DNA of 64,000 bases, from assembly GCA_020284085.1 (NCBI GenBank), contig JACEVL010000770.1, positions 835,001-899,000 of the forward strand. Direction: 5' to 3'. How positions within the stretch are numbered: the stretch's first letter is position 1; every line of letters starts with the position of its first letter. Made by a program: the position numbers and the translations under genes. This stretch comes from Aporrectodea caliginosa (Eukaryota; Annelida; Clitellata; Crassiclitellata; Lumbricidae). Shown here in pieces: positions 11,403 to 26,809 of this stretch. The notes under the pieces are model-generated. The model was not told where the DNA came from. It did not search any database and was given only the letters and a program-made list of their open reading frames with translations.

Positions 11403-13090
11403 ATGAAGACGTAGACATGGTTACGATTGTCTTCAGACAAAGAGGAAACGTAGACATGGTTACGATTGTCTTCAGACAAAGAGGAAACGTAGACATGGTT
11501 ACGATTGTCTTCAGACATAGTGAACACGTAGACATGGTGACGATTGTCTTCAGACAAAGTGAAAACGTAGACATCGCAACGATTGTCTTCAGACAAAGAG
11601 AAAACGTAGACATGGTTACGATTGTCTTCAGACAAAGAGGAAACGTAGACATGGTTACGATTGTCTTCAGACATGGTGAACACGTAGACATGGTGACTAT
11701 TGTCTTCAGACGAAGAGAAAACGTAGACATCGCAACGATTGTCTTCAGACAAAGAGAAAACGTAGACATGGTTACGATTGTCTTCAGACAAAGAGGAAAC
11801 GTAGACATGGTTACGATTGTCTTTAGACATGGTGAACACGTAGACATGGTGACGATTGTCTTCAGACGAAGAGAAAACGTAGACATGGTTACGATTGTCT
11901 TCAGACAAAGAGGAAACGTAGACATGGTTACGATTGTCTTCAGACATAGTGAACACGTAGACATGGTGACGATTGTCTTCAGACAAAGTGAAAACGTAGA
12001 CATCGCAACGATTGTCTTCAGACAAAGAGGAAACGTAGACATGGTTACGATTGTCTTCAGACAAAGAGGAAACGTAGACATGGTTACGATTGTCTTCAGA
12101 CATGGTGAACACGTAGACATGGTGACGATTGTCTTCAGACGAAGAGAAAACGTAGACATGGTTACGATTGTCTTCAGACAAAGAGGAAACGTAGACATGG
12201 TTACGATTGTCTTCAGACAAAGAGGAAACGTAGACATGGTGACGATTGTCTTCAGACATAGTGAACACGTAGACATGGTGACGATTGTCTTCAGACAAAG
12301 TGAAAACGTAGACATCGCAACGATTGTCTTCAGACAAAGAGAAAACGTAGACATGGTTACGATTGTCTTCAGACAAAGAGGAAACGTAGACATGGTTACG
12401 ATTGTCTTCAGACATAGTGAACACGTAGACATGGTGACGATTGTCTTCAGACAAAGTGAAAACGTAGACATCGCAACGATTGTCTTCAGACAAAGAGGAA
12501 ACGTAGACATGGTTACGATTGTCTTCAGACAAAGAGGAAACGTAGACATGGTTACGATTGTCTTCAGACATGGTGAACACGTAGACATGGTGACGATTGT
12601 CTTCAGACGAAGAGAAAACGTAGACATGGTTACGATTGTCTTCAGACAAAGAGGAAACGTAGACATGGTTACGATTGTCTTCAGACAAAGAGGAAACGTA
12701 GACATGGTGACGATTGTCTTCAGACATAGTGAACACGTAGACATGGTGACGATTGTCTTCAGACAAAGTGAAAACGTAGACATCGCAACGATTGTCTTCA
12801 GACAAAGAGAAAACGTAGACATGGTTACGATTGTCTTCAGACAAAGAGGAAACGTAGACATGGTTACGATTGTCTTCAGACATGGTGAACACGTAGACAT
12901 GGTGACGATTGTCTTCAGACGAAGAGAAAACGTAGACATCGCAACGATTGTCTTCAGACAAAGAGAAAACGTAGACATGGTTACGATTGTCTTCAGACAA
13001 AGAGGAAACGTAGACTTGGTTACGATTGTCTTCAGACAAAGAGGAAACGTAGACATGGTTACGATTGTCTTCAGACAAAGAGAAAACGGA
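11403..13090. repeat. 39-bp minisatellite, 43 copies, with 12-unit higher-order repeat
   Basis: Forty-three head-to-tail units of 39 bp, each beginning near ACGTAGACAT. On the plus strand a unit reads VDMVTIVFRQRGN with variants ending HSEH, HGEH, QSEN, RREN and QREN, and some starting VDIA. Because 39 is a multiple of three, three frames stay open for more than 550 codons (one plus, two minus), so openness is not evidence of coding. Units 16-27 and 28-39 show the same order of variants in 10 of 12 positions, a 468-bp higher-order period confirmed by the offset of the variant unit at 12236 and 12704. Confidence 0.95.
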
Positions 13091-13611
13091 AAAGGGAAAT
13101 AAGCTGACTTGAACAACTTTTGCACAAACGTACAGTCAAAGCAGAAAACATTAAGAATGCATTTTAAAAGCTTGATTGACTAATGAAATGTGGTATGCAC
13201 TGCTTGTTGTCAGTTCTATAATCAATACGTCAAAAATTATACGACCTCATAGAGCCGTTAAGCAGTTGAACTGAATTTATGATCTGATAGCGCGCATTCA
13301 CTTTAGTGGAAAAGTGGTTCAAAGTGAACATTAAAAAATGGACTTTTGAACTAGCGGGCTCACTTAGAGTCACTTGCTTTAGATATTTCAGGCTTTGGCT
13401 TTTGATTAAAATATATATTCATAAATTATACGCATTAAAAAATAATACCTTATACCTGTGCATTTGTATCCCCCGGGGATGATTTCACACGATGGGGGAT
13501 AGAAATGATTTTTTCCCGGATACTCTATACCGGTATAGTCCATCCGGGGAGATAAATTCATTCATCCCCCCGGATAGTCTTAGGACGGATACTCTATTTC
13601 GTGATACCGGC
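13091..13611. other. Spacer between minisatellite and right inverted arm, no gene seen
   Basis: AT-rich sequence followed by a patch (13490-13600) with several related GGATACTCTAT and CCCCCGG motifs, some of them locally inverted. No coding signal. Confidence 0.5.
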
Positions 13612-13677
13612 CCTGAGTAAGTAGATAGCACTTCTGAATGCAATAATCCGCACTGTACAGAAAGGTGTTGCACTAGG

Positions 13678-13916
13678 TCGTTCAGTGTTGTTGTACTTCG
13701 GCTTAACGACACTTTTTCATATCGAAGATGATTAGTGTCGGAGGCAGAAAGCAACCTCGTACTCCACGTTTATATTGCGACCGAGCCACCCGCAGTAAAG
13801 TTCCGAGAAATTAATCTCTGATAAACCGACCGACCAGGAATCGAACCCGGGCCGCCGGCGTGGAGAGCGGGCTACCAACCCACTCGGCCACTCAGGATCT
13901 CTCATCGTTCAGTGTT
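13678..13916 (-). mobile_element. tRNA-derived SINE with 12-bp target-site duplication
   Basis: The 215-bp insert 13690-13904 is flanked by perfect copies of TCGTTCAGTGTT (13678-13689 and 13905-13916). On the minus strand its 5' end is tRNA-like: a box A match within GAGTGGCCGAGTGGGTTGG and box B as GGGTTCGATTCC. The body ends 3' in CCGAAGTACAACAAC, a short AAC tail. The matching position in the left inverted arm (about 10551-10565) has one uninterrupted target copy, which confirms the insertion. Pol III transcription and LINE-driven mobilisation are known for this class; activity of this copy is not shown. Confidence 0.9.
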
Positions 13917-14430
13917 TTGGATTTTGAAGTTTAAATATGAGCTCGAAGCCCAAATTTCACGGATCTTCGTTCTGTCACGGTGGTGAAGGATCTTACCTGT
14001 TCAATTCGCTGAAAATGAGCAGGTTCGAGACCAGACGATTCCTATAATAGAAAAACGCTTACATTTATATTTAAATCTACATTTGCGTTTGCTGTAGTGA
14101 TGTGAGAAATTCCTTATTCAGTAGTGTACACGGTTTCAACATCAACATAGTCCTGCAGCAATTTTCAATTTATCATGGCTGTGCCTCGTATATATAGGCT
14201 ACCTTGGTTAGATAAATCCGCCAGGAATCTGACTCCGACTTTCGTCAGCCGATGTCAAATGCGCCAAATGGCAATTCGTTGTCGACTCATTAGCGGAGGC
14301 ATTAAACGAAAATTCTTTACTGCCTGGATTCCCGCAGAAACTTCCATCATCATCACCAGCACCAGCACCAGCAGGCTGCCAGCAGCAGCAGCAGCAGCAG
14401 CAGCATCCCAGCACCAACGCCGTGAAACCT

Positions 14431-16628
<2,198 letters not shown>

Positions 16629-16636
16629 AAAAAAAT

Positions 16637-16740
16637 CGCCTGTTGTGAACTGTCCTTGTCCACGATAAAGTCGTATTATTATAGTCTCATGACTATACTA
16701 GTACGACTTTATCGAGGACAAGGACAGCTCACAGCAGGCG
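16637..16740. repeat. 50-bp-stem hairpin with 4-nt loop
   Basis: Bases 16637-16686 pair with 16691-16740, with 45 of 50 Watson-Crick matches and loop TCAT. As plus-strand RNA two of the five mismatches become G-U pairs. A partial extra copy of the right-arm inner part (ATGACTATACTA) follows at about 16747. It could be a small palindromic element or a miRNA-precursor-like fold. Confidence 0.85.
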
Positions 16741-16759
16741 TGTGTTATGACTATACTAA

Positions 16760-18518
16760 TACGAACTTGGTCGAGTAGCGTCAAGTCTTGGGAGGAACTA
16801 CAAAGTCAGGATAATTAGGCCTAGGCCTACGTTGGCTGAATTGTAGCAATTTTTAAACATTAGCCCGGTCTTGAAGACTAGTCTCTTTGTTATTAATCCT
16901 AACATTAATTCTTTGGCTACAAAGTTTTTTCATTAACATTTAAATCTATAGCGTACCAGACAAAGCAAATACTGTGGCCGTATGCCTAATCTAGCAAACT
17001 GCTAGATCTACATGTATTCTAACGGCCTAAAACGGCAGACTGTACACGTCTATTACGTGCAGGCTGGGCGCTGCGGCTAATTTTATTACGCATTATTACA
17101 CTTTTATGTTACATCTATGAAAACCCTTAAACGGTTTCGTTTGTAGTTTGAGATTCGTCAGGCAAGTCGTTAGAGACAAATCGAGCTGAGTCTGATTCGC
17201 AGAGGACCACGCAAAGTCAGAGAGGAGGGAAAGAGGCAGTCGTTAGTGCAAGCGCGGGAATAGGTACTACTTTCACTACTTTGATAAAGATTTCGTCACC
17301 AAGAAAGACATTCAGAAATACAGGCAGTACGTATGAGGAAGAAGATTCTGATAGTAGTTGTATTTGGTTGAAGTTATAACTGGAGCTAAATCACTATAAA
17401 TTATACTATGTTATAAAGTGAAAGCCCCCAAAACGATGCAAACGGTAACGACTTCATAATTATCACTGCACAGAGATATTGATCTTATACACAATTTGTA
17501 CATTCATAAACACAGCTATCTGTAAAACCAAAACTGTATCTAAACCGTTAGATTATATTATTTAAAATTGGTTAAGATTAATCATGTATAAACAATTACG
17601 TTTGATTAGAATAGTTTGATTTTAGACGGGTTCGTATGCTGTGATCTCATAGGACCAGAACATGAGGCGACAATGGAGGATCAGCGTATCATTGACGAGA
17701 GCGCTCTCGAAGCATCGAGTATAAGCGGCGCTGTGCTGAAACACAATGTTTCAGCAATTCCAATCTTCGCCATACAGATAACGCCTAAAGATAGCATAAC
17801 CGCCTAGCCAAGGTAATCTTAAGATAATAAAACTGTGATATTGGTAAACGACTAATCGTAGACGTAAATTCCAAATCTGTAAAGCGCTACGCTAATGTTA
17901 CGCGCAGGGAACCAGCTTATTCACGAGCGCTGCTTCGTATCAGAGGTCGATATCGATGCAGTGATCGCTCAATGGAGATCCGAGCCTGGTTAACAGAGAG
18001 ACCAGAGAGAGAAGGCGTTAGATGAAAAGCCAGTAGTTCTCGGGAAGGGTCAAGGAGAGAGGTAAAATTAAGGTCTACACATCCTACAGTAGATTAATTC
18101 CGCTAAGAATATATATATATATAGTCTATATCGTTCACCATAGTCCGACAGCAAACACAAGTGTGTATGCATTAATCTAGACGCTTATTACAGCGTAATT
18201 AAGTATCTCACAAAAGCGCTGCTAAGTGCTACTGTCCATGCCAAGGACATTAACTTTTAAAATCAGCAAACATCAAAGTGGCTGACAGCAGGCCACAGTG
18301 GATGGTCCTTCAGTGCGTGGAGGCATCGCCCGGAGACGTCTGCGTTCCATTTAGTACAAGACTTTATCTTTTGTCAACTGCGGAGAGTCTCGAAGTATTC
18401 AGACCTCTTTACTGTCGCGAATCTAATCTGAGAATGTGTTGCGGTATTACACTTCCAGCCAGTGGTTAAAGTGGTTTTAAACGCTGCTTCCAGCCAATAT
18501 TCAGAAACTGAAGACTAG
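16760..18518. other. No gene seen; 3' flank of the GPCR gene
   Basis: AT-rich sequence with short open frames only. It should hold the receptor's 3' UTR on the minus strand (just below 18519), but I could not place a convincing polyadenylation signal. Confidence 0.5.
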
Positions 18519-18848
18519 TTAGCAGTCGGAGAGTAGGGATACATTGGTGCTGCGGTCGACCGTCGGTGTACGCCACGGTGCTAAGGTCGGCGGCAGCGGC
18601 GGCGGACTCTTTTCGCTGCAGCGGCTGCTCACGAGCGACACCTCGCGGATGGTCTTCGACGTCGTCGTCTGGAGGTTGATGGCAACAAGTCTGCGCTCTT
18701 CGACGTGGCTGCGGGTCACGTGACTTCCGGTGGAGCGACGACGCCAACAGCACATGTTGCGAACGCTGCGACGGAAGTTGTTGGACATGAAGCAGTAGAT
18801 GAAGGGATTGATGCAACTCTGGACGTACGGAAGCAGATGAATCATCAG
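18519..18848 (-). CDS. GPCR exon 6: TM7 and cytoplasmic tail
   Basis: Acceptor TGTCTCTTTCAG. It encodes TM7 (LLPYVQSCINPFIYCFM), helix 8 (SNNFRRSVRNMCC) and a tail of about 75 residues with a Pro run and many Ser/Thr, ending LLSDC before the stop at 18519. Confidence 0.9.
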   Translation of the reverse strand: MMIHLLPYVQSCINPFIYCFMSNNFRRSVRNMCCWRRRSTGSHVTRSHVEERRLVAINLQTTTSKTIREVSLVSSRCSEKSPPPLPPTLAPWRTPTVDRSTNVSLLSDC

Positions 18849-21109
18849 CTGAAAGAGACATTGCTTCTTAGATGACACACTTCAGCTGATCTGATGTAGT
18901 GCGATGAGAATGATCGAGTCTAATGCGTTGTTGGTTAGTCTAATAATACAGCGGTGTTTTAAAGTCATGCGATGCATTTTGTAGCGTGTAATACTCAAGA
19001 ACGGAGGTGGAAAACCTTTTTGATGGTGGGTCAGTGCCAATATTTTCCAGCAAGTGGCGGGCTAGGGTGTCGAAGGCTCCTGAGCAAAATGGGGTAGGGA
19101 TCTGGGTGTGGACTAGGTGAGCTCGTTCCCAGAAATTTTTCAAAACAAAATCCTAAATGGTGCACTTTTAGTTTGCAAACAGTCAAATTAGGCTTGTAGA
19201 ATCTTAATTTTGATCTTCATTATTTGATTTCGATTTATACCCAATGTAAAACTAAAATTTGAACTTTTATGCTCAAATTGTTTAGTCTTTAATGCACGGC
19301 TCCACATGCCAGAAAAACATCTTCGGCGAGCCAATGTAAAGCGATGTGCGGATGTAACGCCACGTGGTCTACCATAATGCGATGTGAAAGTAGTGAGCTA
19401 ATACGATGGGATGTGTAGTACTTGCGTTAAAATGAATACCAAGGGAGCAAACCTTTCAGCGAACCTAATCCAGTGTATTGCATGTGCAAGAAGTCTAGGT
19501 CCATGGCGCATATGATCTCAGGGTGCATAGCCCAGTGGGCATAAGGCGCTGATGGAAGATAGCCCAAGAAGATCACAAACAATTCAAAGCTGCGGACAGT
19601 TTTTGCAGCTTCAGGTGTGTGTAATTTGTTGAAATAATAAAGACGTGGTTGTCCCTCTAGCGGATTCTTTTAACCTAGGCGTTGAGTCCTTTTTCGTCTT
19701 GCGTATTTATCAGTGGTGCTTCAACAGTTCAGGAAATAACACAAATCAGGAAAGTTAAGATCTGGAGAAGTGTTACCCATTCCTACGGCGTCTAAACCGG
19801 GATTCAACTCCATTTGGGTCATCAAATAGTTCACAGTCCACTGTTACGTCATATGTAGCCTCCTAATGTTATGGATTATAACTTCATGCATTTATTAGAA
19901 TACACGTTTTAAACGCAGTTTTTCAAAAGATTCATCGCTGCAAGCAATAATTGGTTTACTGACGTTAACGCTGGTGTTGCAACGAACCGAAATTGAGAGG
20001 GGATGATTACAGCTTCTAGACTCCAGCCCTCGATGTGTGTGAAAAGTTTTTCCGCTGTGCCACCGACATATGCGATAAAATGCAATCTGATATGACCACA
20101 TTAACTAAGCGACTGCCTTAGATTAGCTCATTCTTATAGGTTCAGATGTGAAGTGAATTTCGTACCATGACATTAAAAGCGACGTCCGTGTGCAGAATAG
20201 ACAAGTCGTGTCTCTTCATGATGTTCATAACCCATTTGGGTCCACAGCAGAAGAAGAACACGGCGATAATAGTCAGAAACATCTTTATCACCTTCAGAAC
20301 AATAGTCAGAAACATCTTAATCACTTTCAGAACAACAGTCAAAACATGTTCATGTATGTATGTATGTATGCATGCATGCATATTATGTATGTCATAAACA
20401 TCTTAATAAACCCCAGAACGATGAAGAACATAGTCAGAAACATCTTAATCGTCTTCAAAGTGATAATCGATGCATACAATTATTAGAAAGCTACTGAGGG
20501 ATTTGTTCATTCAGTGGTTCATACATTCATTCATGTATTCGTTCTTTCGTTCTCTTGTTCGTTCACTCATATCCTATAGTTATAAACAACAGCTACTGTT
20601 ACTAGTGTTTCTTACCTTGCCGTATCTAAACTTACCTTGCATTATCTTCACTCTGTCGTGTATCTCATATTACTTTTGCCGTACCTTAGTGTTGCGTTGC
20701 CTGATATAGATGCGAGTGTGATTATTACCTGTTTCCGAGCGTCCTTTGTGTCCGCTGTGCGTCCTGCGTTGCTGATTCTGTTTTGCGTGACGCCTTTGAA
20801 CTGCTCTCTCGACTCCGTCAGACGCTGCTTCCCGTCAATGTATTCAATCCTGCGGTGGCAATGTTTATCCACATAATTATAAGGTAAAGCAATATAAGGT
20901 AAAGCAATAGACTATAAGGTAAAGTAATGCATGACGCGGTATGTTTGTATGATTGTGTAGGAGCACTTTTATGGCGCATATGGCACGAATCTTTCAAGGA
21001 CCTTTGCATTGATGCTGAAGTTAGCGAAGAGGAAATTCTTATCAAATTCTCCAATATATATAATTATAAGCTATATATGTGTATGTATGTACGCATGTAT
21101 GTATGTATG

Positions 21110-21145
<36 letters not shown>

Positions 21146-21248
21146 TGTATGCATGTATGTATGTATGTATGTATGCATGTATGTAGTTATGTATGTATGC
21201 ATTTATGTACGTACGTATGTACTGTATGTATGTATGTATGTATGTATG

Positions 21249-21279
<31 letters not shown>

Positions 21280-24200
21280 TACATACATACATACATATAC
21301 ATACTATGTATGTATGTATGTACGTATGTAGGCATGTATCATGTATGTATGTATATAGGCATGTATGTGTGACTAATGACAAGTATGTATGTATGTATGT
21401 ATGTACTTATGTATGCATGCATGCGTGTATTTTATGCATGCATGTATTATAATCAAACACTAATACATCGCCTGTTTGTTACCTTTCACAAGCGCAGCAC
21501 CTACGAGACTATCCAATGGATCTAGGCTAAACAACAACCTGCATGAGGATGGGGATGAGTCGTGCGTGAGTCGGTCGAGTTCCTTGGTGCTGAGCCAGAG
21601 AACGTGGATGACGAAGGCGTAGCAGTAGACCATGACGCAGCTGGGGCAGATGAACATGACGATCAGCTGGTACCAACAGAAGACAATGCGATCAGTGTTC
21701 GTCGCGATGTTGCTGTCCGCACACGAAAGGATCTGAACGTAGTCCGACCGATTGTAGTACAGCCCGATCGTAGTGTCCTACAGTGGCAACGAAATCACAT
21801 CAAGAGTGGCTGCTTAAATACCTCGGCGACTAATGACTATTATGGTTAATGAGTAAACTAACCTCACTTATGACTGAGGTATTCTTCCTATTTTCCGTCT
21901 TTCCCACTCCTTGGAGGTAATCGCGTGTACAGGAAGACGAAGGCCGTTCAACAAGTCAGCCAACGAAACCTCGCTTAAGCCATTATGGATTCAGTTTATG
22001 AAAATATTTGGGCGGCTTAAGCTATTGCAAGTCTCGCGTCTAAATTGTGAAGTTCTGGACTCGATGCCACAGCGGTCTACATAAATTAAAACCAGTAGAC
22101 TAACACGGTAATCGCAACCAAATTTATTCGTTAAGCAATATATAAAGATCTGTTATTGCGCCTGTTGAACCACACTACCACTGTTGCTATAGTAGGGGTT
22201 GTTTCTCGGCATAACATCACCGCTCTATAAATGCTCACGCAGCTCGCCTCTGTGGACATCTCCTCTGGGCCGAGGTTAATACGGTGCGCAGCAACTGATG
22301 CGAGCATCTTGCAACATCCCAAATTATGCCATGCTCCAAATGATGTTGTGTGCGCAGCAACTGATGCGAGCATCTTGCAACATCCCAACAGATGCCGTGC
22401 TCTAAATGATGTTGTCGGAGCCTGTTTATAAGTAGTAGACTGATGAGTAAGTAGATTGAAAAGTTATTAGGACGAAAGTGTACTACTGTTAATATTATTA
22501 CAATAAAATGCCATAAGATATGATACAATACCATAGAATACAATATACTGAATAACAATAGAATACAAAACAACTAAGCGATTGCGCATTACAATGGACG
22601 GTAGCCGCTGTAATGATGACGAACGGAATGGATTCGGATTAGAATTGTTAATAGAAGTAGGCCCTGTGTGTGTTTGTGTATCTGGACAGAAATAGCATTT
22701 CTATGCGACGAGAGTCAACTGTGAGCGAAATCCTAGGCGACCATGAGATGATTGATCGCTGGGGAGTTCCGCAACGCAGAAGAGGGATTTATAAAGAGTC
22801 CGCGGATGAAGTAATGAAAGGCCAGAGAAAAGCAATGTGCTTCATATTGGGCAAAGATGGACAATCTCTCCTGAATGTCAACCATAATTTCTCTCCCGCC
22901 TTTGTCGGCAGACGTGCTATCTATCAGAGCAGAACTTTCCCGTTCCGTCCTGGTATTAAATACAAAGCCCGTCATTATGAGCGCGGATTACAATCGCGCA
23001 TTCTTTATCTACCGAACACTCGATTCATTCAGAGTGCGCACACGGAATGACGTAGCGAGTGTGTTGTTTGATATTCAGGATGGGCGTAGCGACATCTTGT
23101 GTTACGAGTGAAGATGGATGGCAGGGAACCAGGTTAGATGGAAACCCGGATGAGACGGAAACTCCATCATTCCGCCGCATTGCGGAACTGATCGCCAAAG
23201 AATGACGAATTACCCGGACTTTCATATTTCACGCAGTTGCATATTACAAAGCGAGGCTAAAAAATTATGAGAATAGATCCTTTTCAAAGGAAACCTGAGC
23301 GAAGATTTAGGGCAAAAGGCGAGTTACATTATTATATCACCAAAATGATCTCTACGGATTCAAAATAAATTAGACACTTAGTTTTGTCATTAATGTGAGT
23401 ATAGAAGATACCTATGATTGAAAGAAGCGTTTATAGAGCATAAACTCGAATTTCTCGACCATCTGGGATCTTGATTAATGGGATCTCTCGAACTACGGAC
23501 TTTAGTTTCCTGCATTCCGCCCTTTAAGGTATCACATAATGGTGCTATATAAATCTTCAGATAGGACCGTTACTAGTAATTGAATGAACGACAGCTGGCG
23601 GACGAATACCATGAGATGCAGGAGAGGTGAAGACAGGAGTACGGCCACTCCCCAGACGAGGGCTATGGTCTTCTGAGTTCGTTCCAGGCTGCACCAGCAT
23701 CGCGATTTGATCGGGTGAACGATCACAAAATACCTGCAAATGATTGATGGTTAAGATGTAACATATTAAAGTGATGCACCAAAATCAATCACTTAATTAT
23801 TACATATTTATTACATTATATTTAAGAATCAATTCATTATTATTTATTTCAGATGTCTCTATCATCAACAGTCCCCAGCGAAGGGCGCGCAAACATACAT
23901 ACAGACAACAACAGTCATTGCCTTTAATGCTCACAAACTCCAATCTATTCTTAATGCAGCTGCTCGGCTTATAGGCGATATTCCAAAGTTTACCCATATC
24001 TCAGGCTATATTCGGGATACCTTTCACTGGTTCCCTATCCAACAGCGGGTACAGTTCAAAATCCTTTCTCTCATGCGTAACTGCCTTGTTGGGGTGTCGC
24101 TATCCTACCTGAGGTCTTTCTGCACCTTTGTCTCCTCGTTACCTGCGAGGGCCTCTTTGCGATCTTCGACCCGTGGCCTTATGGTTGTCCCTCGCATGCG

Positions 24201-26750
24201 CTCTGCTACGGCCCACTCTAGGTGCTTTGCCCGTGTTGGCCCATCAGCTTGGAACTCTCTTCCCCAGTCTCTTCGCCTTGAGTTACTAGCCATCTCACCT
24301 TCCCAGTTCCGTAGACGCCTTAAGACTTTCCTGTTCGCTGACGCAGGCACTGAAGCAGGTCGAGAGCGCTGCTGATTTATGAGCGGCGCTATATAACTGT
24401 TCGATTACAATTACAATTACAATTGGTTGACCTTTCCTTACATTTTGAAACCGTGACAGTTAGTTCATTGTCAGACTGATGTTGGACTCGTCACTGGCTA
24501 AAAGTTGCAACCCGTGACACCCTGTAGAACCAGAATGGTCCCTTTGAACGTAGTTGTCTGGGAAGGCCTAAGACAAAAAACTGATATTTATACGTCGGCT
24601 GAAAATGAATCCTGATTTTTCAGTATCCTAATTTTGTGTGACGCACTGGATTTCGAATCCGCGATATCGAAATTGAAGGCTCTTACATTGGAAATCCGTC
24701 TTTTGAATTTTCGCATTTTCAATTAGAAGCGTCGAGCCTCACGTTTTTACTTGTCTCTGCGCTACAAAATTCTTTCGCCAGTGCTTCTATCTGCTCTTTC
24801 ATGTTTGTTTTCGCATCATTACAGTTACAGGTATACACGATACAATATTCGTTTATTGACTAATTAATCAAGGTTGTCACAAAAGCAACTTTGGTACATT
24901 ATGATTACATCATTAGTTGCGAAAGGAGATGCGACAAAAAATCCGCCATCGCAGCGAAGAACACTATGCAACAGTCATATGACTCTTCCCGGAACCGAAC
25001 TATTTCGAGAGAGAGCACCACCCACCTCCGACGGTAGATTGTCATCAGAAGACTAATCAAGATATTATGGCGCCCGTCTTGACGACGTAATAGAAAACTG
25101 TTTGTGGTCTTTCAGCTCTCCTTCTCCTCCAGCGACTGAACGAGAGGAGCAAGATTCAGGTCACATCGCAGTTAGGGACCGACGTCTTACCGCATACAAA
25201 TTGCTGATCTGCCGAAATGGTCCAGAAAGTGACCGTGGAAATGACTAGCCCCACAGGTTGACTGGTGGCGTCAGCGTCGTCGTTTTTCTAGCCCAGTAAA
25301 TTAATGCACTGGATTATGCATACTTACTTTGGCGTCTCCCGTGAACGACAAGGCCTGATTGGGACGGAAATCAGAATCTACGCCGCACTTTTCGTGTCGC
25401 TAATGGCCTTGTCGCTGGCCGTCTTCATAGAGGCTAAGTCGCACCGGGTAGGACTAGAACAAACAACCACTGTATTTTCCGAAGGAAGTTGAATTCTGCA
25501 TGACCTTGTATCGGATTCTGCAATCAGTGTACTGTACAATCCTGCAGGTCTGAACACTCTATGGCGCATTGTTGACTGCATTGCTGGATTTGCTATAGGC
25601 CCTGTCACAGGTCTTGGATTATACAACTGCCACCTCAGAATGAAAGAAGTTCACCAGAAAAAGTTTTTGGCTGAGTTGGCGATTTTAGTCTCTTAGAGGT
25701 CTTGGTCGCACAGAATAATATTTTAATTCAAATTTTCAACTGATATTTTCATAAGAAAACCTATGAAATCGCAGCGTAGTAGGCCCTATATATTTTCTTG
25801 TCCATGTCGAATCTCTACAGTCTGTACCCGTCTCCACGTGGGGCAATTAGTTCATATACAGCCACATCTGCCTATTCTATTGAAGTTTCTAGAGGATTCA
25901 GAGTTCAATTCGAATCTTCCAGCCGATTCAATGGCTTCTTCAGAGTCCTCAAAAGTCACAGGCAAAGGCAACTTGGTGTGGACTATTCTATCATTTCGGC
26001 TGCGGTATCAATCGATGGCCTTCCCGTTAAATCAAACCAGTGTATAGCGCTTGCTCTCATGAAGGTCTAAGCACAACTTACGCCATCGCAATGTAACAAC
26101 TTACTGCATCCGGTGTAGTTTTTCCGCTAGCTGGTGCTTCCGCTGGATTTCCATAGTGGCCTGTGAACTAATGAGCGAGAAATCACCGCAGGTGGACGAA
26201 GGAAAGTGTGATCGTTGATTTCCGCCACAGTCCCAACCCTGTTTGTTATTAGCTATGGTCAACTTGCCAAGGATTACTAGTCCCCAGGTTGTTTATGTAA
26301 ATATTATGGCTACGTGATGCAAGATAATCTATAATTAAACAGTCATGACTGATATAAACGACACGAAATGGAATAAAAGTTTACGACCCGCAGGTTTACT
26401 GAGCGTAATTATTCTGACCGGGCGAGACAAAAAGTAGAGAGAAATGTAAATGTAATTAAGGCGAAGAGTAAGTACTAAGTAGTCAATGAAACAGTGACGA
26501 TAACAGTCACCCAATCCTGTCACATGAGTTTTTTATGGTTGTATATATGAATGTATGTATACGCATGTATGTATGTATGTTTGTACGTATGCATGTATAT
26601 ATGTATACCTATGTATTTGCGCATATCCGCACTCTGTATGTCTGTATATATTCATTCATTCGGGAATTTATATAGCGCCTCTTCAAGGAAACTACTCAGA
26701 GGCGCAACGTTGAGTCGGTGTTGACACGCCGAAGCGCCACCCATCCCATC

Positions 26751-26809
<59 letters not shown>

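Noticed and set aside
11403..13090. CRISPR-like regular repeats
   Set aside because: Units are contiguous with no unique spacers, and the setting is eukaryotic; it is a minisatellite.
11390..13125. Three open frames of 560-575 codons in the 39-bp array
   Set aside because: All three stay open because the unit is 39 bp; unit differences show no clear coding bias and there is no start or splice context.
22670..23050. 126-codon frame on the plus strand
   Set aside because: No motif, antisense within the GPCR intron, and composition like the surrounding non-coding DNA.
25304..25492. Hydrophobic frame that might be another receptor exon
   Set aside because: It is on the opposite strand to the GPCR, has no conserved receptor motif and no convincing splice pair.
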